Positions 25,350 through 33,046 of a DNA stretch of 64,000 nt are shown here, one piece after another (position 1 is the stretch's first letter; every line of letters starts with the position of its first letter). The notes beneath the pieces were generated by a model. It worked only from the letters and a program-made list of their open reading frames with translations, had not been told where the DNA came from and did no database searches. Origin of the DNA: Chitinophaga fulva (GTDB lineage Bacteria > Bacteroidota > Bacteroidia > Chitinophagales > Chitinophagaceae); the NCBI RefSeq assembly GCF_012927205.1, contig NZ_JABBGC010000002.1:1426001-1490000 (forward strand), in the 5' to 3' direction. The position numbers were made by a program, and so were the translations under genes.

Positions 25350-26660
25350 ATGATGCAAACAAGCCGCACGCTCCTCTCCCTATTACTGGCCATCTGCTTT
25401 TTACCGGCATATGCCCAGACACGCACCAAGGCAGCAGCCCTGCAACAATTCATGAGTGACCGCTTCGGCATGTTTATTCATTGGGGACCGGTAAGCCTGC
25501 GTGGCACTGAGATCGGCTGGAGCCGGGACAAAGAAGTTCCCATCAACGATTACGACAGCTTGTACAAGGAATTTAATCCCGTGCTTTTTGATGCCGACGC
25601 CATTGTCAAAACCGCCAAAGATGCAGGCATGAAGTACCTGACCATCACCGCAAGGCATCACGACGGCTTCTGTCTGTGGCCTACGAAGTATACAGATTAC
25701 AACATCGCCCATACACCTTACCGGAAGGATATCGTCAAAGCCTTACAGGTGGCTTGTAAGAAGCAGGGCATCAAATTTTGCATCTACTATTCCGTACTGG
25801 ACTGGCATCATCCTGACTACCCGATTCACTCTGCACATAATGGTCAGATCGACCCCAAAGCAGACATGAACAAATATCTTGTTTTCATGAAAAACCAGCT
25901 CCGGGAGCTGATTGAACAATACGATCCATATATGCTCTGGTTCGATGGCCAGTGGGAACAGCCATGGACCAACGATATGGGCAAAGATATCTATGCTTAC
26001 CTGACTACCTTAAAACCGGATATCATCACCAACAACAGGCTGGGAAAAGAATTCGCCGCCATGGACAACAAAGCGATAGATGCAGCGAAGATGGTAGGCG
26101 ACTATGATACGCCGGAACGGGTAGTAGGCCGCCTGAATATGGCTATGCCGTGGGAAAGCTGTTTTACCATCTGTCAACAGTGGGCGTGGAAACCCAACGA
26201 CAAACTGGAGCCGCTGGACACGTGCCTGTCCGTTCTCTCCCGCACTGCCGGCAGCAATGGTAACCTGTTACTGAATGTAGGCCCTATGCCGGATGGACGG
26301 ATAGAAGCCCGGCAAATCAAACGCCTGAAAGAAATAGGCGACTGGCTGAAAATAAATGGTGCTGCTGTTTATAACACCAAAGGCGGTCCTTATGAACCTA
26401 CCGCAGACTATGTGACCACCCGCAGCAACAACGCGATATTTGTGCATGTACTGAATACCCGGCTCGCTGAGATATCGCTGAAAGCCATTCCGAACATGAG
26501 CATCCGGCAGGCGCGCACCCTGACAGGCCTCAGCGTACCCACCACCATCAGCAACGGAACATATCTTCTGACACTCCCGGCTACGCTCAAAGGGCAACAG
26601 GAATATGTTGTTAAACTGGACATGGACAACAATACCGAAGCGGTTCCTGTAATAAAATAA
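25350..26660 (+). CDS. GH29 alpha-L-fucosidase, secreted
   Basis: About 437 residues; the ATG at 25350 (or 25353) is preferred over the GTG at 25317 because it leads straight into a signal peptide (ends AYAQ). GH29 landmarks: RFGMFIHWGPVS, ARHHDGFCLW, and the predicted nucleophile D199 in YMLWFDGQW. The family hydrolyses terminal alpha-L-fucose with retention. It probably works with the GH95 fucosidase and SusCD pair at 30349-37900. It lies 73 bp after the LytTR regulator. Confidence 0.9.
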   Translation: MMQTSRTLLSLLLAICFLPAYAQTRTKAAALQQFMSDRFGMFIHWGPVSLRGTEIGWSRDKEVPINDYDSLYKEFNPVLFDADAIVKTAKDAGMKYLTITARHHDGFCLWPTKYTDYNIAHTPYRKDIVKALQVACKKQGIKFCIYYSVLDWHHPDYPIHSAHNGQIDPKADMNKYLVFMKNQLRELIEQYDPYMLWFDGQWEQPWTNDMGKDIYAYLTTLKPDIITNNRLGKEFAAMDNKAIDAAKMVGDYDTPERVVGRLNMAMPWESCFTICQQWAWKPNDKLEPLDTCLSVLSRTAGSNGNLLLNVGPMPDGRIEARQIKRLKEIGDWLKINGAAVYNTKGGPYEPTADYVTTRSNNAIFVHVLNTRLAEISLKAIPNMSIRQARTLTGLSVPTTISNGTYLLTLPATLKGQQEYVVKLDMDNNTEAVPVIK

Positions 26661-26667
26661 GTTTGTC

Positions 26668-27471
26668 TTATACCTCCGAAGTGGTGATACCGTACTTTTG
26701 CCTGAACGAAAAATAAAAGTGGGAAAGGTTTTCAAAGCCCAGCTCCAGGTAGAAATCAGACGGCTTTTGTTGTTTATGCCTGATCAGGTAATGTGCTTCC
26801 TCCAGCCGTCTTTCCTTGAGCCATATTTTCGGCGTGGTGCCGAATATTTTGGCGAAATCCCGTTTAAAGCCGGAGAGGCTCCGGCCGGTTAGTCTGGCCA
26901 GCGTAGCCACCGGAACATTAAACATGTAGTTTTGTTGCATAAACTCCTGCAGGTCTATTTTGTGGGGCTCCGAAAAATCAAACAGTAAATTTTTGAAATC
27001 CGGGTTGCTTTGCAGCAGCAGTTCTATGGCCTCCCTGATCTTCAGGTCAGCCAGTTTGGGGGTAGCTTCTTTTGTCCGGTTAATATACGGGGTGAGGGAC
27101 ATAAAATAACTTCTGAGAAACTCATCCGGTTTGAAGAACAACTTTTGACTGTTCCTGTAGCCGCCGCTGACGCTGATTTTGTTTTCTGCTGCACAACGTC
27201 GCAATGCTGCGGTATCCAGTGTGATGGCGAGGAACTGATAGTTTCCTTCTTTGGACGGATATTTAATGGTGCGGATGAGTTGATTTTTGGGTACAAATAC
27301 AACGGTGTTTTCCCTGATCACGGCATGACCATCAGCATGGAATGCATGGGTTTCCCCTGAGAGTTGAAACCCTAAAAAATGTTCGGGTATAAACTCTTCA
27401 TGTCCCCTGTACTTCTCAAAAGCACAGGAATAGACAAACCTGTCAAATATGATTTCAGCTTTAGCTTCCAT
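26668..27471 (-). CDS. AraC-family transcriptional regulator
   Basis: A 267-residue protein with an N-terminal cupin-like sensing region (about 20-110, EHFLGFQLSGETHAFHADG) and a C-terminal AraC double helix-turn-helix (about 165-262, VATLARLTGRSLSGFKRDF and SDFYLELGFENLSHFYFSF). It lies 21 bp downstream of the GlcG-like gene on the same strand and ends 7 bp from the converging GH29 stop. Effector unknown. Confidence 0.9.
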   Translation of the reverse strand: MEAKAEIIFDRFVYSCAFEKYRGHEEFIPEHFLGFQLSGETHAFHADGHAVIRENTVVFVPKNQLIRTIKYPSKEGNYQFLAITLDTAALRRCAAENKISVSGGYRNSQKLFFKPDEFLRSYFMSLTPYINRTKEATPKLADLKIREAIELLLQSNPDFKNLLFDFSEPHKIDLQEFMQQNYMFNVPVATLARLTGRSLSGFKRDFAKIFGTTPKIWLKERRLEEAHYLIRHKQQKPSDFYLELGFENLSHFYFSFRQKYGITTSEV

Positions 27472-27492
27472 AATACGAATATCGCGGAAATC

Positions 27493-27894
27493 CTAAAGAT
27501 TTCCGTGTGCCCCGGCCATGGCTATTTCTTTGTCTTGTTCCGGTGTTCCGCCAGACGAAGCGATGGCCCCGATCATATTTCCTTCTTTGTTTTTTATAGT
27601 GACGCCACCCGCAATGGTCAACAGGCCTTCATTGGCATTGATCATTCCGTATCCGTTCATACCGGCCCCGGCAATGATAGTACCCATTACATCAGTATCT
27701 ACGCCAAACATGACCGCTGTCTTCGCTTTTTTGACAGCAAAGTCTGCCACGCCGTATACGCTGTTCCACCGGCCGAAAGCTACCAAGTGCCCGCCGGTGT
27801 CCACCACCGCTATGCTCACCGGTATGTTCAGTTCCCTGGCTTTCTCTATTGCCGCCGACACTGCTTTCGCAGCGTTATCATATGTTATATTCAT
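27493..27894 (-). CDS. GlcG/HbpS-family (DUF336) protein
   Basis: A 133-residue protein with the family pattern: AVSAAIEKARELNIPVSIAVVDTGGHLVAFGR near the N-terminus, then a glycine-rich GGVTIKNKEGNMIGAIASSGG and EQDKEIAMAGA at the end. The family includes the haem-binding HbpS and GlcG of glycolate loci; most members have no known reaction. It is probably co-transcribed with the AraC regulator that follows by 21 bp, and is separated from the upstream SDR gene by a terminator. Confidence 0.85.
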   Translation of the reverse strand: MNITYDNAAKAVSAAIEKARELNIPVSIAVVDTGGHLVAFGRWNSVYGVADFAVKKAKTAVMFGVDTDVMGTIIAGAGMNGYGMINANEGLLTIAGGVTIKNKEGNMIGAIASSGGTPEQDKEIAMAGAHGNL

Positions 27895-27926
27895 TTTCTT
27901 TTTTTATGGAGATATGGATAAAAAGA

Positions 27927-27952
27927 AATGCACAGGCAAATGCCTGTGCATT
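27927..27952 (-). terminator. Rho-independent terminator after the SDR gene
   Basis: An 11-12 bp stem (27927-27938 with 27941-27952) followed on the minus strand by TTTCTTTTTAT. It begins 3 bp after the SDR stop codon and lies ahead of the GlcG-like gene start, so it isolates the two genes. Confidence 0.75.
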
Positions 27953-27955
27953 CGC

Positions 27956-28744
27956 CTAACTTTTCACTGACCAGGCATCACTTTGCAGTTGCTTCACAAA
28001 ATCTTCTGTTTCTTTCGGGTGCACGTTTCTAAAGTTAGGTTGGTCATCCAACGCCACATTTACGATGACGTCTGCCATGGATTCGGGGTCTAATTGATGT
28101 GCGAGGGAGTCTGCGACGCCGTCGAATGCGCTTGCCGGTGTGAAATTCACGGACGGATCGTACCAGCGGGCAATGGAATCCACGCCCCGGTCATTAAAGC
28201 CGGTCCCAAAAACACCAGGATTACAAGTAGCAATTTTAATATTGAAAGGGGCCAGTTCGGTTTTCAGTCCTTCTGCAATGGCCTCCAGTGCATGTTTGGA
28301 GGCACAGTAAGCGGCCACGTAAGGAACCGTCCACAAGCCGCCCATCGAGGACGTGAATACAATTTTCCCTTTTTTCTGCCGGACGAATTTTTTGATGAAG
28401 CCCTGTGCCAGCTCCAATGCGCCAAAAAGATTCACGTCGAACATCGAGCGCACCAGTTCCAATGGCTGTTCTGCGATAGGACCGCCTTCCATGATACCGG
28501 CGTTGCTGATTAAAATATCGATGTCATATTTTTTGAGCACATAGGCGATATCGCGGGGATTGGTCACATCCAGTTTGTCAACCGTGAGTTCAATCCCTTT
28601 TTCCGCGGCCTCCCGGACCAGGTCGCTCATCTGCGGGTATACCTGCGTAGTGGCAATGACGTTATGTCCTTTCTCAGCCAGTTTAAACGCGGCGATTTTA
28701 CCAAATCCACTGGCTGCTCCTGTTATTAAAATGGTTTTACTCAT
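27956..28744 (-). CDS. SDR-family oxidoreductase
   Basis: A 262-residue classical short-chain dehydrogenase. It shows the nucleotide motif TGAASGFG (residues 8-15), NAG at 81-83, catalytic Ser near S132, and the Y146-x3-K150 pair in YCASK. It lacks a signal peptide and is cytoplasmic. Substrate not assignable; the C-terminal half resembles SDRs often annotated as oxidoreductases acting on small carbonyl compounds. A terminator follows directly. Confidence 0.9.
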   Translation of the reverse strand: MSKTILITGAASGFGKIAAFKLAEKGHNVIATTQVYPQMSDLVREAAEKGIELTVDKLDVTNPRDIAYVLKKYDIDILISNAGIMEGGPIAEQPLELVRSMFDVNLFGALELAQGFIKKFVRQKKGKIVFTSSMGGLWTVPYVAAYCASKHALEAIAEGLKTELAPFNIKIATCNPGVFGTGFNDRGVDSIARWYDPSVNFTPASAFDGVADSLAHQLDPESMADVIVNVALDDQPNFRNVHPKETEDFVKQLQSDAWSVKS

Positions 28745-28887
28745 CTGTCAAGAAAATTAGTACACCACAAAATTGAACAAACCAGTTATAAAATAGCTTG
28801 GCGAGAAGTCCAAATTCATATTGCCGGGCAGCTCACCACTTCAGGGGGATGGTAAAGGGGTGCTACTGCATCCAGGTGAGGGTCATG

Positions 28888-29595
28888 CTACATACTGGTT
28901 CCATGTTGTTCCTTAAGACGTTTCATATCCCCTTCCGGCAGGTCAAGTTTGTTTAGCTGTAGGTTGCACTCTGCGGCATAGTCATGGTCCCCCATCACGG
29001 AGGCCAGGTCCATCCGTATGATCAGTGCTTCTGCCATCGTCACCTTATCTTCATGAGCCGCTTTTTTCAGCGCCACGTCCAGGATTTTCACCGCCGCTTT
29101 TTCATCTTCTTTATAGTCTCTGAACCTGGTGGCTTGGGTGATGGCCTTCCGCAGCGGACTTTGGTGCTCGTTGTCGGCCTCCTCCCATGTTTCCTGGTCT
29201 TTGTCACCCAGGCCAATGAAAATGATGCCATTACCGGAAACATCTGTTAATGTAAACCGGGTGGTGCCGGGTTTCATCCGGGAGATGCGCGGCTGGCCGG
29301 TATGGGGTACTCTCCCCAGCTTTGCCTTCATTCTTTCCGTGAATTCCCGGTACACTTCTGCCGCGTCCGGCACCGCTACGAGACAACCATGGTACTGGGC
29401 TGTTCCCATCCCTTTGAAACCGCCAAAATGTATCGCAGACCCGCCCCTTTCCACGACACCGTATTGATAAGGGCGGGTTTGTTTGTAGGTGATCTCAAAT
29501 CCCAGCATTTCCCAAAAGGAAAGCGTTTCTTCTATGGAGGCACATGGCAGGCCCGGAATGGTGGTCCATACTTTTTTACGGGTGTTATCAGTCAT
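28888..29595 (-). CDS. VOC-family (glyoxalase/bleomycin-resistance-like) protein
   Basis: About 235 residues from the ATG at 29595 (MTDNTRKKVW); the longer frame to 29649 begins in the operator region. The first 130 residues form a VOC fold: TTIPGLPCASIEETLSFWEMLGF is the classic opening strand, and IHFGG and FTLTDVSGNGIIFIG follow. The remaining 100 residues are a helical extension of unknown role. VOC proteins include glyoxalases, dioxygenases and drug-binding proteins. Its promoter region contains a perfect palindrome and an HxlR gene lies immediately upstream. Confidence 0.82.
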   Translation of the reverse strand: MTDNTRKKVWTTIPGLPCASIEETLSFWEMLGFEITYKQTRPYQYGVVERGGSAIHFGGFKGMGTAQYHGCLVAVPDAAEVYREFTERMKAKLGRVPHTGQPRISRMKPGTTRFTLTDVSGNGIIFIGLGDKDQETWEEADNEHQSPLRKAITQATRFRDYKEDEKAAVKILDVALKKAAHEDKVTMAEALIIRMDLASVMGDHDYAAECNLQLNKLDLPEGDMKRLKEQHGTSM

Positions 29596-29650
29596 TGGAG
29601 CAAATCGTTTGATTGCCGCAAACCTAGTCACTCCCCCGCAGCGCGCCATG

Positions 29651-29674
29651 TTTATATACTTTTTTGTATATAAA
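29651..29674. promoter_or_regulatory. Perfect 9-6-9 palindrome, probable HxlR operator
   Basis: TTTATATAC (29651-29659), six T's, GTATATAAA (29666-29674): a perfect inverted repeat with a 6-nt spacer. It lies 7 bp after the stop of the HxlR gene and 55 bp upstream of the VOC gene start. HxlR/YodB proteins are known to bind short inverted repeats with an AT-rich centre, so this is the best candidate site for the adjacent regulator. Confidence 0.6.
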
Positions 29675-29681
29675 GGAAATA

Positions 29682-30032
29682 TTAGTCCTGGCTGCTCTCT
29701 ACACCGACTTCGTTCATCAGAAAAAAACCGTATGCAGTCAGCTGATCAATAATGGGCAATGCACTCCGGCCAAGCGATGTAAGTTCATACTCCACCCTTG
29801 GCGGCTTTTCGATATAGGTATGCCGGGTCAGCATTTTTTTGTCTTCCAGTTCCCGTAACTGGGTAATCAGCATTTTGTCAGAAATACGTGGAATAGCTAT
29901 TTTCAGATCACCGTATCGTACAGCCCCGTTTCTCAGACACAGGAGAATAGGCATTTTCCATGTACCGCCGATGTGTGTCATGACAAATTCGATAGGATTA
30001 TAGTATAACCTGTTGTTGTATGTAAATTCCAT
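29682..30032 (-). CDS. HxlR-family transcriptional regulator
   Basis: A 116-residue winged-helix protein: PIEFVMTHIGGTWKMPILLCL at the start, RYGDLKIAIPRISDKMLITQLRELEDKKML as the recognition helix and wing, and PPRVEYELTSLGRSALPII. Unlike the other HxlR protein (14724-15071) it lacks the N-terminal cysteine pair; a Tyr-Asn replaces it, so its sensing must differ. Probably controls the VOC gene downstream. A TTACAA-N10-TTGTAA repeat (30063-30084) lies 31 bp before its start. Confidence 0.88.
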   Translation of the reverse strand: MEFTYNNRLYYNPIEFVMTHIGGTWKMPILLCLRNGAVRYGDLKIAIPRISDKMLITQLRELEDKKMLTRHTYIEKPPRVEYELTSLGRSALPIIDQLTAYGFFLMNEVGVESSQD

Positions 30033-30062
30033 GATGATAGTTTAACCTGGAGCGAAGACAAG

Positions 30063-30084
30063 TTACAATAAGATTTGGTTGTAA
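30063..30084. promoter_or_regulatory. Inverted repeat upstream of the HxlR gene
   Basis: TTACAA-N10-TTGTAA, 31 bp upstream of the HxlR ATG at 30032. It may be an autoregulatory site. It does not match the 29651-29674 palindrome, so the assignment is weak. Confidence 0.3.
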
Positions 30085-30348
30085 AGTTTGCTGCACCGGA
30101 CCATCGAAATCAGGACACGTCACCGCATGGCTTTTTTAGATCAGAAGATGTTCATTACACCTGGGGAAATAAGCGTCATTTTAACACCCTCTTTAAACTA
30201 CAAGTCCGTTACTTCGCGCATCCACAGCCCATTTGAATACTAATTGAGCAATTGCTGGTATTATTTTACCGGTGGTAGGGATTTGCTGCTGACGATAGTT
30301 TTTATTTTATACTTTTCTGGTATTGTCCCTAAAAAAAACAATCGATTG
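30085..30348. other. Intergenic region upstream of the GH95 gene
   Basis: No gene seen. An octamer TACTTTTC at 30310-30317 (one mismatch to TAnnTTTG) with a TTTG at 30282-30285 is a possible plus-strand promoter for the GH95 fucosidase. An open frame to 30244 runs through here but has no coding character. Confidence 0.35.
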
Positions 30349-32844
30349 ATGTATCAACCAATACGTTCCGCGTTCAGAAAAAATACCTGGATCACAGGAT
30401 TTCTGTTTACTGTTACTGCTGCGCATGCGCAGACGAGCATTGTGCCTGCGGCTGAAAGAGCCGGAGATATTACAGCGCGTTGGGAAGACCGGGCGCAATG
30501 CAGTAGTCAGGCGAACAAGCCGGCCGGTCCTGTATTGTGGTACCGCCGCCCCGCCCGTGTATGGGAAGAAGCCCTACCGGTGGGCAACGGCCGTATGGGC
30601 GCCATGATATTTGGCGGCGTGGCAGACGAACGGATACAGCTAAACGAAAGTACGTTATGGGACGGATACCCGAAGGATGCTGATAATCCCGCCGCCTTAA
30701 AAGCATTACCGGAAGTAAGGCGATTGCTTTTTGAAAACAAAAACAACGAAGCAGTGAAGCTGGCCAGCAAAACCATGCTGGGCGTGCCCGAAAGGATAAA
30801 ACCGTACCAGTCGCTCGGTGAACTATGGCTCGATCAGCCGGTAACCAATGCGGACAATTACAGTCGCAGCCTCGATGTAGCCACCGCCGTAGCTACCGTG
30901 AAATACACCGCCGATGGCGTGGAATATACCCGTGAAAATTTTGCCTCCTTCGTTGATAACGCCGTAGTAGTGAAGTTTACCGCGAGCCGGCCTGGTAAGA
31001 TAAGTTTCCGGTTCACACTCAGACGGCAACAGGATGCCCGGTGTATTCCTGACGCCTCCGATCATGCCGCGCTCCTGCTGGATGGCCGGCTGCCTATCAA
31101 AGATACCACCGGAAAGCCCCGCGGGATAAGGTTTGCGGCGCGCGCCAAAGTAATGAACAATGGTGGCCGCGTCTATATCAAGGACGGAATTTTGTATGTA
31201 GAGAATGCCAACGATGCTACGTTATATATAACAGGGGCCACCAACTACCCCGGATTGAAAAACCTGGCCAAAGGCATTACCACTGTTAACACAGACCCGG
31301 TACAACAATGCAGGAATTATGCTGCTACCGCAGCCGCCAAAGCATATACCGCTTTAAAAGCAGCACACATCGCAGCCTATAAAAAATATGCCGATAGGGT
31401 GACATTGGATTTTCATACAGGCGATACCGTAGCCGCCGCGCTACCTACCGACGAAAGGCTGGAATATGCCCGTCGCACGGGCAGTCCCGATGCCGGCCTG
31501 GTAGCCTTGTATTTTCAGTTTGGCCGTTATCTGCTGATCTCCAGCTCTCAACCGGGGCATATGCCTGCCAATCTGCAGGGCCTCTGGGCCTGGCAGATGA
31601 CGCCGCCATGGAATGCAGACTACCATACCAATATCAACGTGCAGATGAACTACTGGCCGGCAGAAATCACCAATCTGAGTGAACTGCATCAGCCGCTGTT
31701 TGACCTGGAAGAAGCGCTGGCCAAACCCGGCGCGCGCACCGCACGGCAAACATATGGCGCCAAAGGCTGGGTGGTACATCACCTCACAGATGCCTGGGGC
31801 TTCACCGCTCCGGCTGACGGGCCACAGGGCATATGGCCTATGGGCGCGGCATGGCTGGCACAACACCTGTGGGAGCATTACACCTACACCGGCGATAAAA
31901 CATTCCTGGCGCAACGCGGTTATCCGCTCATGAAAGGCGCAGCAGAGTTTATGCTCGACTTCCTCGTGGAAGCGCCCGCAGGCACGGTATGTCCGGGCAA
32001 ACTGGTCACCAATCCCTCCTACTCGCCTGAAAATGCGTTCCTGCTGCCTGATGGCACCAGCTCTGTATTTACCTATGGCGCCACCATGGACATAGAGATC
32101 ATTCATGACCTGTTGAATAATTGTATTGCTGCCGCTACTACACTGGGCATCGATCCTGCTTTCAGGGCACAATGCGCCGCTACCCTGCAACGACTGCCAC
32201 CGGTGCGTATCAGTCCCGCTACCGGCCGCGTGATGGAATGGGCGGAAGACTACCCCGAGAAAGAGCCACATCACCGCCATACCTCCCACCTTTTTGGCTT
32301 ATATCCCGGCAACCAGATCACGATGGAAGGCACACCGGAACTGGCAGCTGCCGCACGCAAAACACTGGAAGGCCGCGGCGATGATGGTACCGGCTGGAGC
32401 CTCGCCTGGAAAATCAATATGTGGAACCGCCTGCATGACGGCAATCATGCCTTCCGGCTGTTATCCGGACTGCTCACTAAAAAGACGCTGCCCAACCTGT
32501 TTGATAATCATCCGCCTTTTCAGATCGATGGTAATTTCGGTGCCACCGCTGCTATCGCAGAGATGCTGCTGCAAAGCCAGCACAGGAAAAGCGACGGTAC
32601 TTTTGAGATCGCGCTGCTGCCCTCCCTGCCCGATGCGCTGGCATCCGGCCGTGTGTCCGGCTTGTGCGCACGCGGTGGGTTTGTTATCGACATGGAATGG
32701 CAAAACGGAAAACTGCTGCACGCCACTGTAACATCCAAACTCGGCGGAAACCTGAACATCAAAACAAACGATAAGACTGTCAGCTATGCCACCCGGAAAG
32801 GGGAAGTCATCAAGCTCAACAGCCAATTATCAAAAGTCCTGTAA
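30349..32844 (+). CDS. GH95 alpha-L-fucosidase, secreted
   Basis: About 831 residues from the ATG at 30349, which leads into a signal peptide (ends AHAQ). The N-terminal beta domain starts with WYRRPARVWEEALPVGNGRMGAM, followed by an (alpha/alpha)6 barrel with QGLWAWQMTPPWNADYH, TNINVQMNYWPAE, HHRHTSHLFGLYPG and FQIDGNFGATAA, all GH95 landmarks. Family members release alpha-1,2-linked L-fucose (or L-galactose) with inversion, using Asn-activated water. It precedes a SusC/SusD pair, defining a fucoside utilisation locus. A weak stem with eight T's overlaps its stop codon. Confidence 0.92.
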   Translation: MYQPIRSAFRKNTWITGFLFTVTAAHAQTSIVPAAERAGDITARWEDRAQCSSQANKPAGPVLWYRRPARVWEEALPVGNGRMGAMIFGGVADERIQLNESTLWDGYPKDADNPAALKALPEVRRLLFENKNNEAVKLASKTMLGVPERIKPYQSLGELWLDQPVTNADNYSRSLDVATAVATVKYTADGVEYTRENFASFVDNAVVVKFTASRPGKISFRFTLRRQQDARCIPDASDHAALLLDGRLPIKDTTGKPRGIRFAARAKVMNNGGRVYIKDGILYVENANDATLYITGATNYPGLKNLAKGITTVNTDPVQQCRNYAATAAAKAYTALKAAHIAAYKKYADRVTLDFHTGDTVAAALPTDERLEYARRTGSPDAGLVALYFQFGRYLLISSSQPGHMPANLQGLWAWQMTPPWNADYHTNINVQMNYWPAEITNLSELHQPLFDLEEALAKPGARTARQTYGAKGWVVHHLTDAWGFTAPADGPQGIWPMGAAWLAQHLWEHYTYTGDKTFLAQRGYPLMKGAAEFMLDFLVEAPAGTVCPGKLVTNPSYSPENAFLLPDGTSSVFTYGATMDIEIIHDLLNNCIAAATTLGIDPAFRAQCAATLQRLPPVRISPATGRVMEWAEDYPEKEPHHRHTSHLFGLYPGNQITMEGTPELAAAARKTLEGRGDDGTGWSLAWKINMWNRLHDGNHAFRLLSGLLTKKTLPNLFDNHPPFQIDGNFGATAAIAEMLLQSQHRKSDGTFEIALLPSLPDALASGRVSGLCARGGFVIDMEWQNGKLLHATVTSKLGGNLNIKTNDKTVSYATRKGEVIKLNSQLSKVL

Positions 32845-32865
32845 ACCAAAACAGGCTTTTTTTTT
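32838..32865 (+). terminator. Weak terminator or attenuator after GH95
   Basis: A short 5-bp stem (CCTGT with ACAGG) overlaps the GH95 stop codon and is followed by a run of nine to ten T's. It may reduce read-through into susC, giving separate control. Confidence 0.4.
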
Positions 32866-32874
32866 CATCATTTT

Positions 32875-32890
32875 ATGCAAACCTTTGCAT
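32875..32890. promoter_or_regulatory. Palindrome ATGCAAA-CC-TTTGCAT upstream of susC
   Basis: A perfect 7-bp inverted repeat with a 2-nt centre in the 200-bp gap between GH95 and susC, about 157 bp before the susC ATG. The form suits a dimeric regulator. No sigma/anti-sigma pair accompanies this SusCD, so another regulator must act. Confidence 0.4.
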
Positions 32891-33046
32891 TCAATCAACC
32901 AAACAGTCACAAACCAATAGCCACTTATATTCCAAACACGTTAAGAAAAAACTTTTAAACCTACCAAATGGACAACATGCGTAGCCCGGGGGCTACTGCC
33001 TGGTATTGCTTTATCGCCAAACATCTATCATTCAAAAAATCGTTTT

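Noticed and set aside
31441..32289. A 282-codon minus-strand frame inside the GH95 gene
   Set aside because: Antisense to conserved GH95 core motifs, with low-complexity composition and no start signal.
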